Source: an uncultured Nocardioides sp.
GTDB taxonomy: Bacteria > Actinomycetota > Actinomycetes > Propionibacteriales > Nocardioidaceae
Assembly (NCBI RefSeq): GCF_947488025.1
Contig: NZ_CANKYS010000002.1
Coordinates: 1 to 64,000, forward strand
Reading direction: 5' to 3'
DNA: 64,000 nt
Below the pieces are notes generated by a model that saw only the letters and a program-made list of their open reading frames with translations, ran no database searches and was not told the DNA's origin. Made by a program: the position numbers and the translations under genes. Numbering within the stretch: the stretch's first letter is position 1; every line of letters starts with the position of its first letter. Positions 1-7,644 of this stretch are shown one piece after another.

Positions 1-111
1 CGGGGCCTCCAGCTCCGTCGACGGGCAGCCACAACGGCTGGTCGAAATGTCCTGAAGGATCACGTGCATAACAAGCATGGGCGGATGATCGCTCGCGCGG
101 CTCTACGCGGC
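1..111. other. Left edge, no gene recognised
   Basis: No convincing coding sequence, RNA gene or terminator is visible here. Short open frames exist on both strands but lack ribosome sites and recognisable composition. The stretch lies downstream of the minus-strand acetyltransferase and is cut by the window edge, so a gene or mobile-element end starting further left cannot be excluded. Confidence 0.4.
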
Positions 112-666
112 TTACGCAGGGTCCAGGTCCGACGAGATCTTGCTGAAGACGGCGAGGTCGACTCTTCCGGAGTGGACGAATCCGCCTGACCGCGCGACTC
201 CTTCGTGAATGAACCCGGCCGACAGTGCTGCCTTCTGCGAAGCCTTGTTGCCGGTCGCACAGTGGATCACGACGCGCGCCATGTTCTGATCAGACAGCGC
301 CCAGTCGGCCAGAACCCTCGACGCCTTACCCGCCAGGCCGTGTCCTCGCGCCCAAGGCGCGACCCAGTAGCCAATCTCGGTCTGGCGCGCAAGCCAGTCG
401 GTCTTCTTCAAGTCGATGACTCCGCAGAGCCTCCCAGCAATCTCGATCCGTCGCACAAGACCTGCGCCGCTCGTGTGCATCTCGGGTGCGATGTCCTCGA
501 TGAATGCGCGCGCTGCGTCGGCGGTGTAAGGCTTTGGCAGTGGTAGCCACCACTGAGTGGTCTCGTCGCGACATGCGTGGGTGACGTCCTCAATGTCACC
601 GGAGTCCAGAGGGCTGAGGCGGAAGCCGTCACCCTCCAGCACTTCATCTTCGAACTGACTCCCCAT
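112..666 (-). CDS. GNAT family N-acetyltransferase (RimJ/RimL type)
   Basis: A 184-residue protein with the layout of the GNAT acetyltransferases that act on protein N-termini or small amines. The opening (RLSPLDSGDIEDV) is the usual first strand and helix. The central part (EIGYWVAPWARGHGLAGKA) matches the acetyl-CoA pyrophosphate-binding R/Q-x-x-G-x-G/A motif. The later ASQKAALSAGFIHEG segment is typical of RimJ/RimL-like members. The gene stands alone beside an IS110 element and its substrate cannot be read from the sequence. The family call is firm; a ribosomal-protein substrate is only one possibility. Confidence 0.85.
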   Translation of the reverse strand: MGSQFEDEVLEGDGFRLSPLDSGDIEDVTHACRDETTQWWLPLPKPYTADAARAFIEDIAPEMHTSGAGLVRRIEIAGRLCGVIDLKKTDWLARQTEIGYWVAPWARGHGLAGKASRVLADWALSDQNMARVVIHCATGNKASQKAALSAGFIHEGVARSGGFVHSGRVDLAVFSKISSDLDPA

Positions 667-762
667 GCCCAGAGGCTAAGGCCGGTCTCGACGGCGGATG
701 CACGCACATCGGCTGCTTGTTCCATTGACCCCAGGACCGGGTCTGGCGAGGCTCGGTCCAGG

Positions 763-837
763 CGCCCGGGTCGTCGCTCTCATTTCGGCTGCCCACGCTG
801 GTCGTGTGGCTCTCATTTGGCCTGCGTGACCCGGGCG
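763..837 (+). ncRNA. Candidate structured RNA (possible IS110 bridge RNA)
   Basis: Upstream of the IS110 transposase a 10-bp arm at 763-772 (CGCCCGGGTC) pairs perfectly with 828-837 (GACCCGGGCG), closing a 75-nt stem-loop. Inside the loop the word GCTCTCATTT occurs twice, at 776-785 and 809-818. IS110-family elements are known to carry a non-coding 'bridge' RNA in the region flanking the transposase that guides donor and target choice, and in many members it lies upstream of the gene. The position and fold fit that role, but the exact ends and loop assignment are inference. A plain regulatory hairpin is the alternative. Confidence 0.35.
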
Positions 838-940
838 TCGCGAGGGCCATGGAGAGGCTCAAGAGGGGATTGCCCAGCTCGAAGCAGCGTTGCCCTCCCG
901 GCTCGACAACCAGTGACTGGACCGAGTATCGGAGGAGCAG

Positions 941-2130
941 ATGAACGACGAGAGCAGTCGTGTGGTGATCGGGATGGACCCACACAAGCGGTCGGTGACC
1001 ATCGAGGTGATGACAGCCGACGAGACCGTCCGCGGTGGCGGTCGCTATGCCACCGACGAGGCCGGGTTCGCCGCGATGAGGCGCTATGTCAGCCAGTTCC
1101 CGCACCGGGTCTGGGCGATCGAGGGATGCTCGGGGATCGGCCATCACGTCGCGGTCCGGCTGCTCGCCGCCGGCGAAGAGGTCGTCGACGTGCCACCGAA
1201 GCTGTCGGCGCGAGCCCGGGTGTTCTCGACCGGTCAGGGACGCAAGACCGACGCCACTGACGCCCACTCCGTCGCACTCGTCGGGACCCGGATGGCCGGC
1301 CTGCGTCCGGTCGTCAACGACGAGCAGCTCGCCGTGCTGCGACTACTGGTCGATCGGCGTCGCTCGCTCGGTGAGGAGCACACCCGCAAGACCTCCCAGC
1401 TGCACCAGCTGCTGCTCGAGCTGATCCCCGGTGGCGCGAAGCGCGACCTGTCCGCGGCTCAGGCCAAGGCGCTGCTGGCCAAGATCCGGCCGCGAGATGT
1501 GGTCGGCAAGACCCGCCGCCGGGTGGCCGCTGAGCTCGTCGCGGACCTCGAGCGGATCTACGCCCGGAAGAAGGAAGCGAACAGGGAGCTCACCGAGCTC
1601 GTGAAGGACACCGGAACCACGCTGTTGGACCTGCACGGCATCGGGCCCACCGGTGCCGCTCGGTTGCTGGTCGAGGTCGGCGACATCACCCGGTTCCCGA
1701 ACAAGGCCCACTTCGCGTCCTGGAACGGCACCGCACCCATCGATGCCTCTTCCGGTGACCAGACCCGGCACCGGCTGTCGCGCAAGGGCAACCGGCAGAT
1801 CAACCGGGTCCTGCACACGATGGCCCGCGTGCAGCTGCGCAATCCCACCGAGGGCGGGCCTACTACGACCGCAAGAAGGCTGACGGGAAAGCGCCCATGG
1901 AAGCCATGCGGTGCGTGAAGCGTCGACTGTCCGACATCGTCTTCCAGACCATGCTCAACGACGCTGTCCGCACCACCGCGGCGACGAAGAGGACGGGCCC
2001 GGGAGGGCAACGGGGCGACGACTCTGACTCCAGCGCGGCCGGCTCACAGCCCCACACCAACTCTTCGGACAAGCCACTTCCCGGACCCGCCAGAACCCAG
2101 CCTAGAACTCCACTCCCTGCTGCGTCTTGA
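941..2130 (+). pseudogene. IS110-family transposase, frameshifted near the C-terminus
   Basis: The DEDD recombinase domain is complete: D13 in GMDPHK, E61 in AIEGCSG, and D104/D107 in KTDATDAH. The C-terminal domain has the helix-hairpin-helix segment LHGIGPTGAARLL (231-243) and the conserved serines at 270-271 (PIDASSGDQ). Around base 1853-1858 the frame breaks. One missing base (GGC-CGG read as GGCGGG) would restore RAYYDRKKADGKAPMEAMRC, continuing in the next frame to a stop at 2130. As sequenced, frame 1 instead runs to a stop at 1918 with an unrelated tail. The start at 941 has a GGAGGAG ribosome site. Inactivation by a 1-nt deletion or a sequencing error are both possible. Confidence 0.85.
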
Positions 2131-2187
2131 CACAGAGGGGTGCCAGATCCGTACGTTCGGGTGCCAACATCGCTTGAAGTGCGCCAG

Positions 2188-3528
2188 CTAGGAAATCAGG
2201 GTGAAGCTGCTTGCGACACGCAGCTCGAGGGGCGAGTACTCGATGGTGCCCGCCGGTCCTCCTGGCGCCGGTGGTGCTGTCGACCTGAAGAGGCGGAGGT
2301 GCTCGGTGACGCCGTGGACCTCGTGGGGGCTGGTGTCTCCCGGATCGGCGACCCAGGAGGCCCACCCGGGTGACTCCTTGACGTAGTTGCAGCGTTCGCA
2401 GAGGCCTTGGCCGTTGCTGGCCTCGGTGCGGCCGTCGTCTGCGGCGGGGGTGACGTGGTCGTGGTGGCGGATGGCGGCGTTGCAACCGGTGGTGCGGCAG
2501 GTGCCGCCGTCGCGGAGGTCGAGGAACTCGGCGAGGAGCCCGTCGAAGCGTCGGCTCGTGGACTCCATCGCGACGAGCGCCCGGTCGGCCGGGGTGACGA
2601 AGAGCCGCCGGAGGGTGGCCTTCGCGGCGTGGCTGGCGCGGCGGACGAGGTCGGTGCACAGGGCGGCGGGGAGGTGTCCGGCGCCCAGGATCTGGCCGGG
2701 CTCGGTGCCGTCGCCGAACAATGACTCAACGCCGATGACGAGGTTGACCTTGACGGGCGGGGTGTCGGCGGCGGGGTCGAGTCCGGTGATCCGCGCGGCC
2801 AGGGTGTCGGCGCGAACCTGTCCCGCGGTGCGCGAGTCACCGGCGGCGCGGGCGGCGGCCACCTCGGCGTCGAGCGCGCCACGGACTGCAGCCAGGTCCT
2901 CGAGCGGCAGGATGGCCGTGAGTCGACCGGTGCCGTCGTCGAGGGCGCGACTGGTGACGCCGCGGTCGGCGCGTGCCCGCCGACAACGGCGGGTCTCGGA
3001 CTCTGCGGCGTGGGTGAGGCACGAGCGCCGCACGGCGTCGCGGAGACGGACGTCGCCGAGACCGGCCAGCCGAGGCGCCAGGTCTTCATCGACCCGGCTC
3101 CGTTGTTCGGGCGTGAGGTGGGCGACCTCGCGCGCGACAGCGAACGCCCGGTCCTCGGTCAGCTCTCCGCGAGCCAGCGCGGCCAGAGTCAGCGGCAGGT
3201 GGTCACGCAGGCGGCGGGACAGCAGCACCCGCTGCTCACCGCCGTAGGGACTGGCCAGGGTCGCGAGCGCCACCTCGGCGCCGACCGACATCGCCCGCGG
3301 GGGCGTACGCCGACCGGACGCGGGGACGTCCTCGCTGTCGGCAGCATCGGCGAAGGTGGCGGCCACGACGACCTGGGCGGCTGCCGCTGCGGACTTGATC
3401 CGCTCGAGCGCTTCGAGCTGGTCGAGGTGATCGACCGGAAGCGCGCCCGGGACCAGGTCCGCGAGCAGGTCTGCGAGGGCATGGACTTCTCCCGGATGAC
3501 AGGGCGTGTCAGCCGCCTGCGTCACCAT
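2188..3528 (-). CDS. HNH endonuclease of the DUF222 / 13E12 repeat family
   Basis: A 446-residue protein with an N-terminal DUF222 region rich in alanine and arginine, and a C-terminal HNH nuclease module (CRTTGCNAAIRHHDHV, then NGQGLCERCNYVKE). These genes are multicopy in actinobacteria and have been linked to mobile DNA; their cellular job is unsettled. The ATG at 3528 was chosen because AAGGGGG lies just upstream; the frame stays open further 5' through the LexA box, which must be outside the gene. A perfect SOS operator 19 bp upstream of the start suggests DNA-damage induction, as is known for mycobacterial 13E12 members. It lies next to an IS110 element. Confidence 0.85.
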   Translation of the reverse strand: MVTQAADTPCHPGEVHALADLLADLVPGALPVDHLDQLEALERIKSAAAAAQVVVAATFADAADSEDVPASGRRTPPRAMSVGAEVALATLASPYGGEQRVLLSRRLRDHLPLTLAALARGELTEDRAFAVAREVAHLTPEQRSRVDEDLAPRLAGLGDVRLRDAVRRSCLTHAAESETRRCRRARADRGVTSRALDDGTGRLTAILPLEDLAAVRGALDAEVAAARAAGDSRTAGQVRADTLAARITGLDPAADTPPVKVNLVIGVESLFGDGTEPGQILGAGHLPAALCTDLVRRASHAAKATLRRLFVTPADRALVAMESTSRRFDGLLAEFLDLRDGGTCRTTGCNAAIRHHDHVTPAADDGRTEASNGQGLCERCNYVKESPGWASWVADPGDTSPHEVHGVTEHLRLFRSTAPPAPGGPAGTIEYSPLELRVASSFTLIS

Positions 3529-3546
3529 GGTTGCCCCCTTGTTCGT

Positions 3547-3564
3547 ATCGAACTCTTGTTCGAT
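3547..3564. promoter_or_regulatory. LexA (SOS) box upstream of the HNH gene
   Basis: An 18-bp perfect palindrome ATCGAAC-TCTT-GTTCGAT matches the actinobacterial SOS consensus TCGAAC-N4-GTTCGA exactly. It ends 19 bp before the HNH gene start on the minus strand. A second overlapping repeat, GTTCG-TAT-CGAAC at 3541-3553, shares its half-site. Confidence 0.85.
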
Positions 3565-3665
3565 TATCGCAGTTTCTGGCGTCACCGTCAACGCCCGCGA
3601 GTCCGCAATTGGCGCCCATCGTTCCGGCACACGACCACCGGGAGCAGGCGAGGGCAGTACCGAGC

Positions 3666-4271
3666 TCAGGCGTTGACGACGTCCACGGCGACCGCCTGCG
3701 CGTCTGCGACGGCCTGGTCGAGGACCGCCCGCTTCGGATCAGGCACCGGCAGCCAGGGACCGACCACCGTGAGCGACGACAGGCGGGGGTCGTCGAGAAC
3801 GGCATCGACCGCGGGGTGGTCCCCGCCGGCCACCACGAGCCGGGCTCCGCCGAGGATCCGGGCGGCGTGGTCGGCGGCCGCCTCGTAGGCCTGCCGTGCC
3901 TGGTTGTCGCGCCGGCGGGCGAAGCGCTGCTGGCTCTGGCCGCCGGCCTTGGTGCGGCCCTGCACGTGGCGCTGGCCGATCTTGTGCTCGACGAGCGTGG
4001 CGCCGCTCAACCGGGCGACGGCGAAGCCGCCCTTGCGCACGAGCAGCACGCCCCACTCCCCCGGCGCCCGGGCGGCTGAGGCGAAGTCGCCGGCCTCGGC
4101 AGGACCGTCGTACGTCGTCGCGAACGGCAGCCGCGCGGTGAAGTGGGACCCGTCTGCGGCCTCCCCGCACAGCGCACCACCGGAGGCTGACAGCACCGCG
4201 CCACCGTGGCCGGTCGCGAAGTTCGCGACCCACCGCTCCCAGCGCGTGGGCGGGACCAGGACGGAGGGCAC
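3666..4271 (-). CDS. acVLRF1-type peptidyl-tRNA hydrolase (ribosome rescue)
   Basis: A 201-residue protein of the actinobacterial VLRF1 group, relatives of eukaryotic Vms1/ANKZF1 and of class I release factors, which cleave peptidyl-tRNA on stalled ribosomes. The diagnostic catalytic loop is GRTKAGGQSQQRFARRR at 105-121, with the conserved glutamine Q112 in the GGQ-like motif, followed by the basic QARQAYEAAADHA helix. No C-terminal extensions are present, so it is a minimal version. It lies 8 bp downstream of a NYN-domain nuclease on the same strand, very likely in one transcript, suggesting a joint role in handling stalled ribosomes and their mRNA or tRNA; that link is inference. Confidence 0.85.
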   Translation of the reverse strand: MPSVLVPPTRWERWVANFATGHGGAVLSASGGALCGEAADGSHFTARLPFATTYDGPAEAGDFASAARAPGEWGVLLVRKGGFAVARLSGATLVEHKIGQRHVQGRTKAGGQSQQRFARRRDNQARQAYEAAADHAARILGGARLVVAGGDHPAVDAVLDDPRLSSLTVVGPWLPVPDPKRAVLDQAVADAQAVAVDVVNA

Positions 4272-4279
4272 GACCGTCC

Positions 4280-4825
4280 TCAGAGGAAGTCGAGCGGGTC
4301 GAACTCGTCGATCGGGATGACCCGGGTGCGCGGCAACGGGGTGTTGAAGGCGCCGAGGTCGTACTCGAGGTCGAAGATCCGCAGGCCGGGGAGATTGCGG
4401 AACTGGGAGTTGACGAACTCCGTGAAGCCGATGACACCGACCTGTCGGCTGCCGTCGCAGAGCGCGGACACCTGGTCGACGAAGTCGCCGTCGTGGCTGA
4501 CCAGCACGACGTCGGCCTCACGGTGGACGAGCGCCTCGGCGGTGCGCTGGATGGCGATGTCGACGACCTTGCCCTCACCGCTCAGCGGGATCGGCTTGAA
4601 GCCGATCGCCAGGAGCGCCTGCACGAAGCTGATCGGCAGCTCGGTGGTGGCGGCGAGGAAGAAGAGGCCGGTGACGTCCTGGTCGAAGGACCGCTCGGCC
4701 CACTCCAGGAGCCGGTCCCAGCGCGGACGTTCCTCCGGACGCGGACGCCGACCCAGGATCGAGGTGCCCAGGGTGGCGTCGATGTTCTCCCCGTCGACGA
4801 GGAGGTAGGTCATCCGCTCAGCCAT
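4280..4825 (-). CDS. NYN-domain (PIN-like) ribonuclease
   Basis: 181 residues almost entirely made of a NYN/LabA-like PIN domain, a metal-dependent RNase fold. The acidic metal-site motifs are plain: LLVDGENID near the N-terminus (D11, E13, N14) and VSHDGDF in the second half (S-x-D-x-D-F signature). The start at 4825 (MAERMTYLL) has GGGAGAG 7 nt upstream; a start 18 bp further out is possible. It is the first gene of a two-gene unit with the VLRF1 release-factor-like protein. RNA substrate unknown. Confidence 0.8.
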   Translation of the reverse strand: MAERMTYLLVDGENIDATLGTSILGRRPRPEERPRWDRLLEWAERSFDQDVTGLFFLAATTELPISFVQALLAIGFKPIPLSGEGKVVDIAIQRTAEALVHREADVVLVSHDGDFVDQVSALCDGSRQVGVIGFTEFVNSQFRNLPGLRIFDLEYDLGAFNTPLPRTRVIPIDEFDPLDFL

Positions 4826-4856
4826 GCGAGGACTCTCCCACACGCAGCCGTGCGCC

Positions 4857-5255
4857 TCAGGGCTGGTAGACGACCTCGAACGACTCGGTCACGTCGTCAC
4901 CGGTGACGGTCACGTCGCTGACCTCGATCAGCGCACGCGGTCGGCCCGCGCCGTCGCACAGGATGGACAGCACGCCGGCTTGGGGCAGGTCGCCGGCGTA
5001 GTCGGCCACCGCTGCGGTCGTGCTCCCCCGCTCCTCGGCCAGCACGGTCTCGACGTAGGCGTCGGACTCCTCCGCCGAGTCGCCGTACGCCCAGGCCGGA
5101 GGCGGCACCGACTCCAGCGTCGTCGGCCCGAAGTAGGTCGGCGCCGCGTTGAGCTTGGCGTGGAAGCGGGCGAGGTCCCAGAAGACCCGCAGCTCCTCGT
5201 GGTCGAAGTCGATCTCGGACAGCTCGACATTGCTGGGCTCGACCTCGGGATCCAT
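4857..5255 (-). CDS. ASCH-domain protein (YhfF-like)
   Basis: A 132-residue protein. The middle (FWDLARFHAKLNAAPTYFGP) and the C-terminal strands (PRALIEVSDVTV ... FEVVYQ) resemble ASCH-domain proteins of the YhfF type, a PUA-related fold thought to bind RNA or modified nucleotides. Start at 5255 is the only ATG before the conserved part; weak alternatives lie upstream in a frame that is otherwise antisense noise. The function is not known for the family. It lies downstream of the nucleotidyltransferase gene with a 17-bp gap, so co-transcription is likely. Confidence 0.6.
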   Translation of the reverse strand: MDPEVEPSNVELSEIDFDHEELRVFWDLARFHAKLNAAPTYFGPTTLESVPPPAWAYGDSAEESDAYVETVLAEERGSTTAAVADYAGDLPQAGVLSILCDGAGRPRALIEVSDVTVTGDDVTESFEVVYQP

Positions 5256-5272
5256 GTCCGAAGGGTAGCCAG

Positions 5273-6091
5273 TCAGGCCACGGCGGCGACGTACGCCGCG
5301 TAGTCCCGCGCGGCCTCCATCGCACCGGGACGCGGCGGCGCCTGCGGATCGAGACCGAGGTCGCGGTCGGCGAGCACCTGCTGGAGCAACGGGCGCCACG
5401 CGGGGTCGCCGTGCACCATCGCCCAGCGCAGCGCGTCGCGCTTGCTGGCGACCTCCCCTGTGCGGATGGTGTAGAGGCTGCGGCTGGCCTGCACGACGAG
5501 GTAGCGCTGGCACCACGCGACGGTCGGCGGGCACCAGCCCAGCACGTCGTCGGTCAGCGTAGCCAGGCCCGCCCGCGCGCTGTCGCGCAGCACGTCGGCG
5601 GGGACCGGGTCCATCAGCCGCACCGGGCACGGGCCGACCAGGGTGATGCCGTGCTCGCGCAGGATCCAGCGCGTCCAGGGCTGGTTGCAGTGCTCCGACC
5701 ACGACATGACGTCCGAGCCGTGGTCGACGTGGAGCCACTCCCTGCCCAGCCCCGCCACCGACCTCAGGTCCTCGGAGACCGCGTACGAGCCCTCGAGGTG
5801 GCCGAACCAGAAGCCGTCGCGATGGGGCAGGTCGGCGTGGAGACGACGGAGAGCGGCCTCCTGCCCGGCGTCCGGCCGCTCACGCACCACCAAGAGGAAG
5901 TCGCAGTCGCTGTGCAGGTCGCCCGCACCCAACGCGAACGACCCCTGCAGGTAGGCGCCGACGAACGACGGCCCGAGCGCCTCCTGGGCGCCGGTGACGA
6001 GGTCGTGGAGCACGCCGTTGAGCTCGGCGTAACGCGTCGGGTGGGGGTTGAGCACGGATGGAGTGTGCGCCTGTCGGCGCACCGCCGCCAC
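5273..6091 (-). CDS. Nucleotidyltransferase, aminoglycoside-adenylyltransferase-like
   Basis: 272 residues with the polymerase-beta-type nucleotidyltransferase signature G50-S51 ... D62-x-D64 (LQGSFALGAGDLHSDCDF) and a C-terminal helical region resembling the AadA/DUF4111 domain (WCQRYLVVQASRSLYTIRTGE). Such proteins adenylate aminoglycosides or unknown small molecules; resistance function cannot be assumed from sequence. The start is uncertain: GTG at 6091 or GTG about 36 bp downstream (LNPHPTRYAEL) are both without a strong ribosome site. It is divergent from the secreted propeller gene, sharing the 6092-6179 intergenic region. Confidence 0.75.
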   Translation of the reverse strand: MAAVRRQAHTPSVLNPHPTRYAELNGVLHDLVTGAQEALGPSFVGAYLQGSFALGAGDLHSDCDFLLVVRERPDAGQEAALRRLHADLPHRDGFWFGHLEGSYAVSEDLRSVAGLGREWLHVDHGSDVMSWSEHCNQPWTRWILREHGITLVGPCPVRLMDPVPADVLRDSARAGLATLTDDVLGWCPPTVAWCQRYLVVQASRSLYTIRTGEVASKRDALRWAMVHGDPAWRPLLQQVLADRDLGLDPQAPPRPGAMEAARDYAAYVAAVA

Positions 6092-6179
6092 GGATTATCG
6101 GCGCGTGGCCCGAGTCGACCCACTGGTCCGCGGGCAGACCCCGGGCTACGGTCGAAGGTCCCACCCACTCGGAGGTCTC

Positions 6180-7142
6180 ATGCGCCGCACCACCGTCTCG
6201 CTCGCCGTCGCCGCCCTCGCCGTGACGCTGTTGCCTGGCGCGTCACCCACCACCGCTGCTGTCGGTCCCCCGGACCGCCCGTTCCCGGCCCGCATCGAGC
6301 TCCCCGACGGCTTCCAGCCCGAGGGCATCGCCCTCGGCCCGGGCCCCACGGCGTGGTTTGGCTCGCGCGCCGACGGCGACATCTACGAGGTGTCGCTGCG
6401 CACGGGCGAGGGCAGCGTCATCAGCGAGGGGCCCGGCACGCCGTCGCTGGGGATGAAGTCCGACCGCGACGTGCGTCTCTATATTGCCGGCGGCACCTCA
6501 GGGACGGCTCGGATCGTCGACACGGGGACCGGCACGGTGGAGCGGACCTACCAGCTCGCCGCTGCGCCGAGCTTCGTCAACGACGTCGTGCTGACCAAGG
6601 GCGCCGCGTGGTTCACCGACTCGAACCGGCCCCAGCTCTACCGCGTGGACCGCGGTCCGGACGGGGAACCGGGCGCGACCGCGACCGCCGTGCCGCTGAC
6701 CGGCGAGTGGGTGCAGTCCGCCGGGCTCAGCGCCAACGGCATCAGCACCACCCCGACCGGTGACGCCCTGCTCGTCGTCAACACGACCAGCGGGCTGCTC
6801 TACCGCGTCGACCCGGCCACCGGCGAGGCGACCGAGGTCGACCTCGGCGGCGCTTCCCTCACCCGGGGCGACGGGATGCTGCGGCACGGGCGCACGCTCT
6901 ACGTCGTACGCAATTCCCTCAACGAGATCGCCGTCCTGCGCCTCTCCCGCACCGGGCTGAGCGGCCGGCTCGTGCGGACCATCGTCCAGGAGGACCTGCC
7001 CCCCGGGGCGTCGTTCGACGTGCCGACGACGGTGGCGAGGTTCGGCGCGCACCTCTACCTGCCCAACGCGCGGTTCACGACCCCGGCGACCCCGACCACC
7101 GACTACTGGGTGACCAAGGTGCGGGCGAGGGCCGGCGACTGA
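6180..7142 (+). CDS. Secreted SMP-30/beta-propeller-like protein
   Basis: 320 residues beginning with a Sec signal peptide (MRRTTVSLAVAALAVTLLPGASPTTA, cleavage expected after residue 25-26). The mature part shows repeated four-stranded blade motifs such as FQPEGIALGPG, GDIYEVSLRTG, LLYRVDPATGEATEVDLGG and LYVVRNSLNEIAVLRL, the pattern of SMP-30/gluconolactonase-like six-bladed propellers. Actinobacterial relatives are often called superoxide dismutase in databases without support from the sequence. The ATG at 6180 has GGAGG 5 nt upstream. A TACGGT hexamer at 6147-6152 could be the -10 box. Substrate unknown. Confidence 0.7.
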   Translation: MRRTTVSLAVAALAVTLLPGASPTTAAVGPPDRPFPARIELPDGFQPEGIALGPGPTAWFGSRADGDIYEVSLRTGEGSVISEGPGTPSLGMKSDRDVRLYIAGGTSGTARIVDTGTGTVERTYQLAAAPSFVNDVVLTKGAAWFTDSNRPQLYRVDRGPDGEPGATATAVPLTGEWVQSAGLSANGISTTPTGDALLVVNTTSGLLYRVDPATGEATEVDLGGASLTRGDGMLRHGRTLYVVRNSLNEIAVLRLSRTGLSGRLVRTIVQEDLPPGASFDVPTTVARFGAHLYLPNARFTTPATPTTDYWVTKVRARAGD

Positions 7143-7190
7143 GCCCGCCGGTCGCCCGAGGCGCGCCGCCTCGGGTAACGGGTCGACGAA

Positions 7191-7226
7191 AGCACTCCCG
7201 CCCCCACTGATGGGGGCGGGAGTGCT
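7191..7226. terminator. Bidirectional intrinsic terminator
   Basis: A 16-bp perfect stem AGCACTCCCGCCCCCA with a CTGA loop and its exact complement. GTTTC follows on the plus strand and TTTCG on the minus strand. It lies between the convergent propeller gene (ends 7142) and sufT (ends 7261), so it probably stops both transcripts. Confidence 0.9.
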
Positions 7227-7260
7227 GTTTCGGACCAGTTACCGGACGAGCAGGACGACC

Positions 7261-7644
7261 TCAGACGTTGAAGCCGAGTGCCCGCAGCTGCTCGCGACCG
7301 TCGTCGGTGATCTTGTCCGGACCCCACGGCGGCATCCAGACCCAGTTGATCGCGACGTCGCCGACGAGGCCCTCGAGGGCCGACTCGGTCTGGTCGGTGA
7401 TCACGTCGGTGAGCGGGCAGGCCGCCGAGGTGAGGGTCATGTCGAGGACGGCGTTGCTGTGCTCGTCGAGGTGCACGCCGTAGACGAGGCCGAGGTCGAC
7501 GACGTTGATCCCGAGCTCGGGGTCGACGACGTCCTTCATCGCCTCGGTCACGTCGTCGGCGGTCACCGTCGAGGTGCCGCCGCCCTGTCCGGCCTCGGGC
7601 ACGTCGGGGAGGTCGCCGTGGTCGATGCCCTGGGGGTCGGTCAT
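7261..7644 (-). CDS. sufT: Fe-S assembly factor of the SufT/MIP18 (DUF59) family
   Basis: 127 residues. After a variable N-terminus comes the DUF59 domain: DVTEAMKDVVDPELGINVVDLGLVYGV, then the LTSAACPLTD segment with the conserved cysteine, and the aromatic-rich end INWVWMPPWGPDKIT. Members help mature Fe-S proteins, probably as carrier or targeting factor. It is the last gene of the suf operon, overlapping sufU by 4 bp (ATGA), so translation is probably coupled. The terminator at 7191-7226 follows it. Confidence 0.9.
   Translation of the reverse strand: MTDPQGIDHGDLPDVPEAGQGGGTSTVTADDVTEAMKDVVDPELGINVVDLGLVYGVHLDEHSNAVLDMTLTSAACPLTDVITDQTESALEGLVGDVAINWVWMPPWGPDKITDDGREQLRALGFNV

Larger units (their letters stand above)
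700..2150 (+). mobile_element. IS110-family insertion sequence (approximate limits)
   Basis: The element comprises the transposase remnant at 941-2130 plus its upstream non-coding region. IS110 elements lack terminal inverted repeats and usually do not make classical target duplications, so the limits given are estimates taken from the neighbouring genes (acetyltransferase ending at 666, HNH gene ending at 2188). The 667-940 stretch carries no gene but holds the stem-loop at 763-837. Whether the element is still mobile depends on whether the transposase frameshift is real. Confidence 0.6.

Noticed and set aside
1845..1920. Programmed ribosomal frameshift in the IS110 transposase
   Set aside because: IS110 transposases are normally single-frame, and no slippery heptamer or following pseudoknot is seen; a one-base deletion or read error explains the break.
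5273..6091. Calling the nucleotidyltransferase an antibiotic-resistance gene
   Set aside because: The catalytic motif fits the aminoglycoside adenylyltransferase superfamily, but the family includes many enzymes with other substrates and no substrate-specific residues can be assigned by eye.
6180..7142. Superoxide dismutase
   Set aside because: This name appears on similar actinobacterial proteins, but no Cu/Zn, Fe or Mn dismutase motif is visible; the sequence looks like a beta-propeller.
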